Assembly (NCBI GenBank): GCA_023634235.1
Contig: JAMKCF010000053.1
Location: 372,001-436,000, forward strand
Reading direction: 5' to 3'
DNA length: 64,000 bases
Origin: Pisaster brevispinus
Lineage: Eukaryota; Echinodermata; Asteroidea; Forcipulatida; Asteriidae
This document shows positions 1-8,100 of this stretch, in pieces (positions within the stretch are counted from its first letter, which is position 1; every line of letters begins with the position of its first letter). A program made the translations under genes and the position numbers. The notes under the pieces are model-generated. The model was not told the DNA's origin and did no database searches. It saw nothing but the letters and a program-made list of their open reading frames with translations.

Positions 1-672
1 AAGGCAGAGTCAGGTAAAAAAATCATCTCTCTAGCCCTCCTAGATCGGGACTTATTCCCAAAATCACCGCACTTTTATTTTGGGCCATTACCCCAGGTTT
101 TTGTTATCCTATTTCTCTATGGGGTGGGCCTAACATCCAGGCCGCTCGCCTCGCCTACAGAATCGTCAGCGACCCCAAACTCACGGGAGAGGGAGCCCTT
201 GAGGCCGCTCGCCTCGCCTACAGAATCGTCAGCGACCCCAAACTCACGGGAGAGGGAGCCCTTGAAACGGGCTTTACAGTGGTACTAAAATTGTGCAGAT
301 TCGATTTTGGGCCATGATCCCTGCCGGCACGACCTTGCTTCTGGGTTTTTTTTTTTTTTTTTTTTTTCAATTTTTCTTAGGGGTAGGCCTAACATCCAGG
401 CCGCTCGCCTCGCCTACAGAATCGTCAGCGACCCCAAACTCACGGGAGAGGGAGCCCTTGAAACGGGCTTTACAGTGGTACTAAAATTGTGCAGATTCGA
501 TATTGCCCTGGGGGTGATGTGACCCTCCTTATTTTGTATTTGTGTCTTTTTACAGCAAAATCAAGTTGATGTTTTGGGGGGCTTTCGGAGTGTCCCCGCT
601 TGCTGGTCTTTTCCGGTATGAAGCCTGCCCGCAACGGCCGTAAAAGTCTAATTTTCGGATGCAGGGATACCT
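1..672 (+). repeat. Fused A-B unit with internal 63-bp duplication, copy 1
   Basis: The unit begins as type A. The segment from AGGCCGCTCG (139) to CCCTTG is repeated at 202, a 63-bp direct duplication. It then runs into GATTCGATTTTGGGCC near 297-313, which joins the GATTCGATAT of one unit to the TTTATTTTGGGCC of a type B unit. The end is a B tail with a long T run from about 347. An A plus B pair with the 63-bp gain should be about 921 bp, so about 249 bp were lost at the fusion point. Confidence 0.88.
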
Positions 673-1341
673 AAGGCAGAGTCAGGTAAAAAAATCATCT
701 CTCTAGCCCTCCTAGATCGGGACTTATTCCCAAAATCACCGCACTTTTATTTTGGGCCATTACCCCTGGTTTTTGTTTTCCTATTTCTCTATGGGGTGGG
801 CCTAACATCCAGGCCGCTCGTCTCGCCTACAGATTCGTCAGCGACCCCAAACTCACGGGAGAGGGAGCCCTTGAGGCCGCTCGCCTCGCCTACAGAATCG
901 TCAGCGACCCCAAACTCACGGGAGAGGGAGCCCTTGAAACGGGCTTTACAGTGGTACTAAAATTGTGCAGATTCGATTTTGGGCCATGACCCCTGCCGGC
1001 ACGACCTTGCTTCTGGTTTTTTTTTTTTTTTTTTTTTCAATTTTTCTTAGGGGTAGGCCTAACATCCAGGCCGCTCGCCTCGCCTACAGAATCGTCAGCG
1101 ACCCCAAACTCACGGGAGAGGGAGCCCTTGAAACGGGTTTACAGTGGTACTAAAACTGTGCAGATTCGATATTGCCCTGGGGGTGATGTGACCCTCCTTA
1201 TTTTGTATTTGTGTCTTTTTACAGCAAAATCAAGTTGATGTTTTGGGGGGCTTTCGGAGTGTCCCCGCTTGCTGGTCTTTTCCGGTATGAAGCCTGCCCG
1301 CAACGGCGGTAAAAGTCTAATTTTCGGATGCAGGGATACCT
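673..1341 (+). repeat. Fused A-B unit, copy 2
   Basis: The structure matches the preceding fused unit: the 63-bp duplication, the GATTCGATTTTGGGCC fusion and the B-type T run. It is 669 bp long. It adds private changes, for example CAGATTCGTC in the first copy of the duplicated segment, CGTCTCGCC, and ACGGGTTTACAG with two bases missing. Sharing the fusion and the duplication with its neighbour means the two descend from one rearranged ancestor. Confidence 0.87.
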
Positions 1342-1753
1342 AAGGCAGAGTCAGGTAAAAAAATCATCTCTCTAGCCCTCCTAGATCGGGACTGATTCCC
1401 AAAATCACCGCACTTTTATTTTGGGCCATTACCCCTGGTTTTTGTTTTCCTATTTCTCTATGGGGTGGGCCTAACATCCAGGCCGCTCGTCTCGCCTACA
1501 GAATCGTCAGCGACCCCAAACTCACGGGAGAGGGAGCCCTTGAAACGGGCTTTACAGTGGTACTAAAATTGTGCAGATTCGATATTGCCCTGGGGTGATG
1601 TGACCCTCCTTATTTTGTATTTGTGTCTTTTTACAGCAAAATCAAGTTGATGTTTTGGGGGGCTTTCGGAGTGTCCCCGCTTGCTTGTCTTTTCCGGTGT
1701 GAAGCCTGCCCGCAACGGCCGTAAAAGTCTAATTTTCGGATGCAGGGATACCT
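1342..1753 (+). repeat. Type A monomer between fused units
   Basis: An ordinary 412-bp type A unit lies between fused copies 2 and 3. It carries CGTCTCGCC, which also occurs in fused copy 2, and CTATGGGGTGGGCC in place of the usual CTAAGGGG, a variant shared with all three fused units. That local marker ties it to the same expansion. Confidence 0.85.
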
Positions 1754-2425
1754 AAGGCAGAGTCATGTAAAAAAAATCATCTCTCTAGCCCTCCTAGATC
1801 GGGACTTATTCCCAAAATCACCGCACTTTTATTTTGGGCCATTACCCCAGGTTTTTGTTATCCTATTTCTCTATGGGGTGGGCCTAACATCCAGGCCGCT
1901 CGCCTCGCCTACAGAATCGTCAGCGACCCCAAACTCACGGGAGAGGGAGCCCTTGAGGCCGCTCGCCTCGCCTACAGAATCGTCAGCGACCCCAAACTCA
2001 CGGGAGAGGGAGCCCTTGAAACGGGCTTTACAGTGGTACTAAAATTGTGCAGATTCGATTTTGGGCCATGACCCCTGCCGGCACGACCTTGCTTCTGGGT
2101 TTTTTTTTTTTTTTTTTTTTCAATTTTTCTTAGGGGTAGGCCTTACATCCAGGCCGCTCGCCTCGCCTACAGAATCGTCAGCGACCCCAAACTCACGGGA
2201 GAGGGAGCCCTTGAAACGGGCTTTACAGTGGTACTAAAATTGTGCAGATTTGATATTGCCCTGGGGGTGATGTGACCCTCCTTATTTTGTATTTGTGTCT
2301 TTTTACAGCAAAATCACGTTGATGTTTTGGGGGGCTTTCGGAGTGTCCCCGCTTGCTGGTCTTTTCCGGTGTGAAGCCTGCCCGCAACGGCCGTAAAAGT
2401 CTAATTTTCGGATGCAGGAATACCT
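1754..2425 (+). repeat. Fused A-B unit, copy 3
   Basis: This is the third copy of the 672-bp fused unit, with the same 63-bp internal duplication and fusion junction. It starts GTCATGTAAAA, so the donor-like CAGGTAAAA is altered here. The duplicated 63 bp is a multiple of three, so it leaves an open frame of about 100 codons across the unit (1740-2042). That frame is an incidental result of the duplication. Confidence 0.87.
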
Positions 2426-2884
2426 AAGGCAGAGTCAGGCCAAAAAATCATCCCTCTAGCCCTCCTAGATTGGGAGTTATTCCCAAATTCACCGCACTTT
2501 TATTTTGGGCCATGACCCCTGCCGGCACGACCTTGCTTCTGGGTTTTTTTTTTCTTTTCTTTTTTTCAATTTTTCTTAGGGGTAGGCCTAACATCCAGGC
2601 CGCTCGCCTCGCCTACAGAATCGTCAGCGACCCCAAACTCACGGGAGAGGGAGCCCTTGAAACGGGCTTTACAGTGGTACTAAAATTGTGCAGATTCGAT
2701 ATTGCCTTGGGGGTGATGTGACCCTCCTTATTTTGTATTTGTGTCTTTTTACAGCAAAATCAAGTTGATGTTTTGGGGGGCTTTCGGAGTGTCCCCGCTT
2801 GCTGGTCTTTTCCGGTGTGAAGCCTGCCCGCAACGGCCGTAAAAGTCTTATTTTCGGATGCAGGGATACCTAAGGCAGAGTCAG

Positions 2885-2992
2885 GTAAAAAAATCATCTC
2901 TCTAGCCCTCCTAGATCGGGACTTATTCCCAAAATCACCGCACTTTTATTTTGGGCCATTACCCCTGGTTTTTGTTTTCCTATTTCTCTAAG
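2885..2992 (+). other. Intron-like GT...AG segment in a type A unit (108 bp)
   Basis: CAG/GTAAAA at 2882-2890 resembles a 5' splice site. The tract TTTTTGTTTTCCTATTTCTC followed by TAAG, ending at 2992, resembles a pyrimidine-rich 3' splice site. The pairing recurs in nearly every type A unit. In type B the donor is CAGGCCAAAA, so the GT is lost while the acceptor side is extended by the T run. This is resemblance only; there is no evidence in the sequence that the array is transcribed or spliced. Confidence 0.35.
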
Positions 2993-2997
2993 GGGTG

Positions 2998-3014
2998 GGC
3001 CTAACATCCAGGCC
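2998..3014. repeat. Short inverted repeat 1 (GGCCT-7 nt-AGGCC), representative unit
   Basis: GGCCT at 2998-3002 and AGGCC at 3010-3014 form a perfect 5-bp dyad around AACATCC, just after the pyrimidine tract. It is present in most A and B units. Rare units break it, for example AACATCTAGGTCG at 29684 and 31403 or GGTTTAACATCC near 8237. Confidence 0.75.
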
Positions 3015-3064
3015 GCTCGCCTCGCCTACAGAATCGTCAGCGATCCCAAACTCACGGGAGAGGG

Positions 3065-3081
3065 AGCCCTTGAAACGGGCT
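3065..3081. repeat. Short inverted repeat 2 (AGCCC-7 nt-GGGCT), representative unit
   Basis: AGCCC at 3065-3069 and GGGCT at 3077-3081 are exact reverse complements around TTGAAAC. The element lies 50 bp after inverted repeat 1 and has the same geometry (5-bp arms, 7-nt centre). Variants AGCCTTAGAAACGGG in units 44312, 46471 and 53825 shorten the left arm. Confidence 0.72.
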
Positions 3082-3187
3082 TTACAGTGGTACTAAAATT
3101 GTGCAGATTCGATATTGCCCTGGGGGTGATGTGACCCTCCTTATTTTGTATTTGTGTCTTTTTACAGCAAAATCACGTTGATGTTTT

Positions 3188-3211
3188 GCGGGGCTTTCGG
3201 AGTGTCCCCGC
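3188..3211. repeat. Short inverted repeat 3 (GCGGGG-12 nt-CCCCGC), representative unit
   Basis: GCGGGG at 3188-3193 and CCCCGC at 3206-3211 form a perfect 6-bp GC-only dyad around CTTTCGGAGTGT. In the other 3'-half flavour the left arm is GGGGGG, which costs one pair. The arm base change is linked to CACG/CAAG about 15 bp upstream, so the two flavours behave as haplotypes. Confidence 0.78.
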
Positions 3212-3249
3212 TTGCTGGTCTTTTTCGGTGTGAAGTCTGCCCGCAACGG

Positions 3250-3270
3250 CCGTAAAAGTCTAATTTTCGG
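3250..3270. repeat. Short inverted repeat 4 (CCG-T-AAAA, TTTT-CGG), representative unit
   Basis: CCG at 3250-3252 pairs with CGG at 3268-3270 and AAAA at 3254-3257 with TTTT at 3264-3267, leaving one unpaired T and a GTCTAA loop. It lies just before the monomer boundary. A fifth, shorter dyad, GGGA-5 nt-TCCC, is at 2928-2940 in the same unit and keeps its arms in both A and B even though the loop base differs between them. Confidence 0.68.
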
Positions 3271-3284
3271 ATGCAGGGATACCT

Positions 3285-3729
3285 AAGGCAGAGTCAGGCC
3301 AAAAAATCATCTCTCTAGCCCTCCTAGATCGAGAGTTATTCCCAAATTCACCGCACTTTTATTTTGGGCCATGACCCCTGCCGGCACGACCTTGCTTCTG
3401 GTTTTTTTTTTTTTTTTTTTTTTTCAATTTTTCTTAGGGGTAGGCCTAACATCCAGGCCGCTCGCCTCGCCTACAGAATCGTCAGCGACCCCAAACTCAC
3501 GGGAGAGGGAGCCCTTGAAACGGGCTTTACAGTGGTACTAAAATTGTGCAGATTCGATATTGCCCTGGGGGTGATGTGACCCTCCTTATTTTGTATTTGT
3601 GTCTTTTTACAGCAAAATCAAGTTGATGTTTTGGGGGGCTTTCGGAGTGTCCCCGCTTGCTGGTCTTTTCCGGTGTGAAGCCTGCCCGCAACGGCCGTAA
3701 AAGTCTAATTTTCGGATGCAGGGATACCT
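3285..3729 (+). repeat. Type B monomer (representative, 445 bp)
   Basis: This unit differs from type A in a linked set of positions: CAGGCCAAAA in place of CAGGTAAAA, TCATCCCTCTAG, GGGAGTTATTCCC, CAAATTCACC, and CCATGACCCCTGCCGG with the 8-bp palindrome TGCCGGCA at 3379-3386. A 23-nt T run follows at 3402-3424, then CAATTTTTCTTAGGGGTAGGCC. Its 3' half carries CAAGTTGATG with GGGGGGCTTTCGG, the linkage most often seen after a T run. The remainder aligns to type A base for base except for scattered substitutions. About 66 ordinary units in the window are of this type. Confidence 0.9.
3571..3612 (+). other. 42-nt GT...AG segment with pyrimidine-rich end (representative unit)
   Basis: GGGG/GTGATGTGACC begins the segment and TTTGTGTCTTTTTACAG ends it at 3612. 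The acceptor-like end is conserved in almost all units. Variants include GTCTTTTACAG (units from 23178 on), TTTTAACAG, and TTTTTAGAGC in the 46058 family, which destroys the AG. A 42-nt length is below most animal and plant introns, so a real intron would be unusual. Confidence 0.25.
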
Positions 3730-5119
3730 AAGGCAGAGTCAGGCCAAAAAATCATCCCTCTAGCCCTCCTAGATCGGGAGTTATTCCCAAATTCACCGCA
3801 CTTTTATTTTGGGCCATGACCCCTGCCGGCACGACCTTGCTTCTGGGGTTTGTTTTTTTTTGTTGTTTTTTTAATTTTTCTTAGGGGTAGGCCTAACATC
3901 CAGGCCGCTCGCCTCGCCTACAGAATCGTCAGCAACCCCAAACTCACGGGAGAGGGAGCCCTTGAAACGGGCTTTACAGTGGTACTAAAATTGTGCAGAT
4001 TCGATATTGCCCTGGGGGTGATGTGACCCTCCTTATTTTGTATTTGTGTCTTTTTACAGCAAAATCAAGTTGATGTTTTGGGGGGCTTTCGGAGTGTCCC
4101 CGCTTGCTGGTCTTTTCCGGTGTGAAGCCTGCCCGCAACGGCCGTAAAAGTCTAATTTTCGGATGCAGGGATACCTAAGGCAGAGTCAGGTAAAAAAAAT
4201 CATCTCTCTAGCCCTCCTAGATCGGGACTTATTCCCAAAATCACCGCACTTTTATTTTGGGCCATTACCCCTGGTTTTTGTTTTCCTATTTTTCTAAGGG
4301 GTGGGCCTAACATCCAGGCCGCTCGCCTCGCCTACAGAATCGTCAGCGACCCCAAACTCACGGGAGAGGGAGCCCTTGAAACGGGCTTTACAGTGGTACT
4401 AAAATTGTGCAGATTCGATATTGCCCTGGGGGTGATGTGACCCTCCTTATTTTGTATTTGTGTCTTTTTACAGCAAAATCACGTTGATGTTTTGCGGGGC
4501 TTTCGGAGTGTCCCCGCTTGCTGGTCTTTTCCGGTGTGAAGCCTGCCCGCAACGGCCGTAAAAGTCTAATTTTCGGATGCAGGGATACCTAAGGCAGAGT
4601 CAGGTAAAAAAATCATCTCTCTAGTCCTCCTAGATCGGGAATTATTCCCAAAAGCACCGCACTTTTATTTTGGGCCATTACCCCTGGTTTTTGTTTTCCT
4701 ATTTCTCTAAGGGGTGGGCCTAACATCCAGCCCGCTCGCCTCGCCTACAGAATCGTCAGCAACCCCAAACTCACGGGAGAGGGAGCCCTTAAAACGGGCT
4801 TTACAGTGGTATTAAAATTGTGCAGATTCGATATTGCCCTGGGGGTGATGTGACCCTCCTTATTTTGTATTTGTGTCTTTTTACAGCAAAATCACGTTGA
4901 TGTTTTGCGGGGCTTTCGGAGTGTCCCCGCTTGCTGGTCTTTTCCGGTGTGAAGCCTGCCCGCAACGGCCGTAAAAGTCTAATTTTCGGATGCAGGGATA
5001 CCTAAGGCAGAGTCTGGCCAAAAAATCATCCCTCTAGCCCTCCTAGATCGGGAGTTATTCCCAAATTCACCGCACTTTTATTTTGGGCCATGACCCCTGC
5101 CGGCACGACCTTGCTTCTG

Positions 5120-5121
<2 letters not shown>

Positions 5122-5165
<44 letters not shown>
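5122..5165 (+). repeat. Longest T run (44 nt) in a type B unit
   Basis: The T run of the unit at 5004 is 44 uninterrupted bases, against a usual 17-27 in B units and a minimum of 10 (21563-21572 and the duplicate at 26253-26262). It makes the unit 467 bp, the longest unrearranged monomer. Other B units carry G interruptions (for example 6041-6059, 20258-20281, 33072-33093) or C interruptions (2545-2566, 22851-22872). The run behaves as a mononucleotide microsatellite embedded in each B monomer. Confidence 0.93.
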
Positions 5166-8100
5166 CAATTTTTCTTAGGGGTAGGCCTAACATCCAGGCC
5201 GCTCGCCTCGCCTACAGAATCGTCAGCGACCCCAAACTAACGGGAGAGGGAGCCCTTGAAACGGGCTTTACAGTGGTACTAAAATTGTGCAGATTCGATA
5301 TTGCCCTGGGGGTGATGTGACCCTCCTTATTTTGTATTTGTGTCTTTTTACAGCAAAATCAAGTTGATGTTTTGCGGGGCTTTCGGAGTGTCCCCGCTTG
5401 CTGGTCTTTTCCGGTGTGAAGCCTGCCCGCAACGGCCGTAAAAGTCTAATTTTCGGATGTAGGGATACCTAAGGCAGAGTCAGGCCAAAAAATCATCCCT
5501 CTAGCCCTCCTAGATCGGGAGTTATTCCCAAATTCACCGCACTTTTATTTTGGGCCATGACCCCTGCCGGCACGACCTTGCTTCTGGGTTTTTTTTTTTT
5601 TTTTTTTTTTTTTCAATTTTTCTTAGGGGTAGGCCTAACATCCAGGCCGCTCGCCTCGCCTACAGAATCGTCAGCGACCCCAAACTCACGGGAGAGGGAG
5701 CCCTTGAAACGGGCTTTACAGTGGTACTAAAATTGTGCAGATTCGATATTGCCCTGGTGGTGATGTGACCCTCCTTATTTTGTATTTGTGTCTTTTTACA
5801 GCAAAATCACGTTGATGTTTTGCGGGGCTTTCGGAGTGTCCCCGCTTGCTGGTCTTTTCCGGTGTGAAGCCTGCCCGCAACGGCCGTAAAAGTCTAATTT
5901 TCGGATGCAGGGATACCTAAGGCAGAGTCAGGCCAAAAAATCATCCCTCTAGCCCTCCTAGATCGGGAGTTATTCCCAAATTCACCGCACTTTTATTTTG
6001 GGCCATGACCCCTGCCGGCACGACCTTGCTTCTGGGTTTTTTTTTTGTTTTGTTTTTTTCAATTTTTCTTAGGGGTGGGCCTAACATCCAGGCCGCTCGC
6101 CTCGCCTACAGAATCGTCAGCGACCCCAAACTCACGGGAAAGGGAGCCCTTGAAACGGGCTTTACAGTGGTACTAAAATTGTGCAGATTCGATATTGCCC
6201 TGGGGGTGATGTGACCCTCCTTATTTTGTATTTGTGTCTTTTAACAGCAAAATCACGTTGATGTTTTGCGGGGCTTTCGGAGTGTCCCCGCTTGCTGGTC
6301 TTTTCCGGTGTGAAGCCTGCCCGCAACGGCCTTAAAAGTCTAATTTTCGGATGCAGGGATACTAAGGCAGAGTCAGGCCAAAAAACCATCCCTCTAGCCC
6401 TCCTAGATCGGGAGTTATTCCCAAATTCACCGCACTTTTATTTTGGGCCATGACCCCTGCCGGCACGACCTTGCTTCTGGGTTTGTTTTTTGTTTTTTTT
6501 TTCAATTTTTCTTAGGGGTAGGCCTAACATCCAGGCCGCTCGCCTCGCCTACAGAATCGTCAGCGACCCCAAACTCACGGGAGAGGGAGCCCTTGAAACG
6601 GGCTTTACAGTGGTATTAAAATTGTGCAGATTCGATATTGCCCTGGGGGTGATGTGACCCTCCTTATTTTGTATTTGTGTCTTTTTACAGCAAAATCAAG
6701 TTGATGTTTTGGGGGGCTTTCAGAGTGTCCCCGCTTGCTGGTCTTTTCCGGTGTGAAGCCTGCCCGCAACGGCCGTAAAAGTCTAATTTTCGAATGCAGG
6801 GATACCTAAGGCAGAGTCAGGTAAAAAAATCATCTCTCTAGCCCTCCTAGATCGGGACTTATTCCCAAAATCACCGCACTTTTATTTTGGGCCATTACCC
6901 CTGGTTTTTGTTTTCCTATTTCTCTAAGGGGTGGGCCTAACATCCAGGCCGCTCGCCTCGCCTACAGAATCGTCAGCGACCCCAAACTCACGGGAGAGGG
7001 AGCCCTTGAAACGGGCTTTACAGTGGTACTAAAATTGTGCAGATTCGATATTGTCCTGGGGGTGATGTGACCCTCCTTATTTTGTATTTGTGTCTTTTTA
7101 CAGCAAAATCACGTTGATGTTTTGCGGGGCTTTCGGAGTGTCCCCGCTTGCTGGTCTTTTCCGGTGTGAAGCCTGCCCGCAACGGCCGTAAAAGTCTAAT
7201 TTTCGGATGCAGGGATACCTAAGGCAGAGTCAGGCCAAAAAATCATCCCTCTAGCCCTCCTAGATCGGGAGTTATTCCCAAATTCACCGCACTTTTATTT
7301 TGGGCCATGACCCCTGCCGGCACGACCTTGCTTCTGGGTTTTTTTTTTTTTTTTTTTTTCAATTTTTCTTAGGGGTAGGCCTAACATCCAGGCCGCTCGC
7401 CTCGCCTACAGAATCGTCAGCGACCCCAAACTCACGGGAGAGGGAGCCCTTGAAACGGGCTTTACAGTGGTACTAAAATTGTGCAGATTCGATATTGCCC
7501 TGGGGGTGATGTGACCCTCCTTATTTTGTATTTGTGTCTTTTTACAGCAAAATCAAGTTGATGTTTTGGGGGGCTTTCGGAGTGTCCCCGCTTGCTGGTC
7601 TTTTCCGGTGTGAAGCCTGCCCGCAACGGCCGTAAAAGTCTAATTTTTGGATGCAGGGATACCTAAGGCAGAGTCAGGTAAAAAAATCATCTCTCTAGCC
7701 CTCCTAGATCGGGACTTATTCCCAAAATCACCGCACTTTTATTTTTGGCCATTACCCGGGGTTTTTGTTTTCCTATTTCTCTAAGGGGTGGGCCTAACAT
7801 CCAGGCCGCTCGCCTCGCCTACAGAATCGTCAGCGACCCCAAACTCACGGGAAAGGGAGCCCTTGAAACGGGCTTTACAGTGGTACTAAAATTGTGCAGA
7901 TTCGATATTGCCCTGGGGGTGATGTGACCCTCCTTATTTTGTATTTGTGTCTTTTAACAGCAAAATCACGTTGATGTTTTGCGGGGCTTTCGGAGTGTCC
8001 CCGCTTGCTGGTCTTTTCCGGTGGGAAGCCTGCCCGCAACGGCCGTAAAAGTCTAATTTTCGGATGCAGGGATACCTAAGGCAGAGTCAGGCCAAAAAAT

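Larger units (their letters stand above)
2872..3284 (+). repeat. Type A monomer (representative, 413 bp)
   Basis: In order this unit holds CAGGTAAAA (donor-like), TCATCTCTCTAG, GGGACTTATTCCC, CCATTACCCCTGG, the pyrimidine tract TTTTTGTTTTCCTATTTCTC ending in TAAGGGGTGGGCC, a CpG-bearing segment (CCGCTCGCCTCGCCTAC), GAAACGGGCTTTACAGTGG, GATTCGATATTGCC, a 42-nt segment from GTGATGTGACC to TTTTTACAG, then CACGTTGATG, GCGGGGCTTTCGG and CGGATGCAGGGATACC. Compared with type B it lacks the roughly 20-bp CCGGCACGACC block and the long T run. CTG flanks that block on both sides in type B, so A could be a deletion product or B an insertion product; the sequence does not decide which is ancestral. Confidence 0.9.

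Noticed and set aside
3065..3081. Possible CENP-B box around GAAACGGGC
   Set aside because: The 3' half fits the essential pattern (A, two bases, CGGG), but the required TTCG on the 5' side is AGCC. A half-match does not support a CENP-B site. A different centromere protein motif cannot be excluded.
3080..3112. RNA polymerase III promoter (A box near TTTACAGTGG, B box near GATTCGAT, T run as terminator), i.e. a tRNA-derived SINE
   Set aside because: The A-box match is poor outside AGTGG, the spacing is too short for a tRNA-like body, and the B-box match fails at conserved positions. No tRNA fold was found.
3402..3424. T run as a reverse-strand poly(A) tail of a retroposed element
   Set aside because: No target-site duplication or element body flanks the run. 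The same position holds a mixed pyrimidine tract in type A, so expansion of T by slippage explains it more simply.
3556..3650. G-quadruplex from the GGGGG and GGGGGG runs
   Set aside because: Only two such runs occur per monomer and they are about 60 bp apart, too few and too distant for a stable intramolecular structure.
6162..6389. Minus-strand open frames of 60-87 codons (also at 9591, 33609, 41088, 44010, 59651)
   Set aside because: These are the reverse of the same repeat segment and appear only where a local substitution or deletion removes a stop codon. No promoter-like or conserved start context accompanies them.
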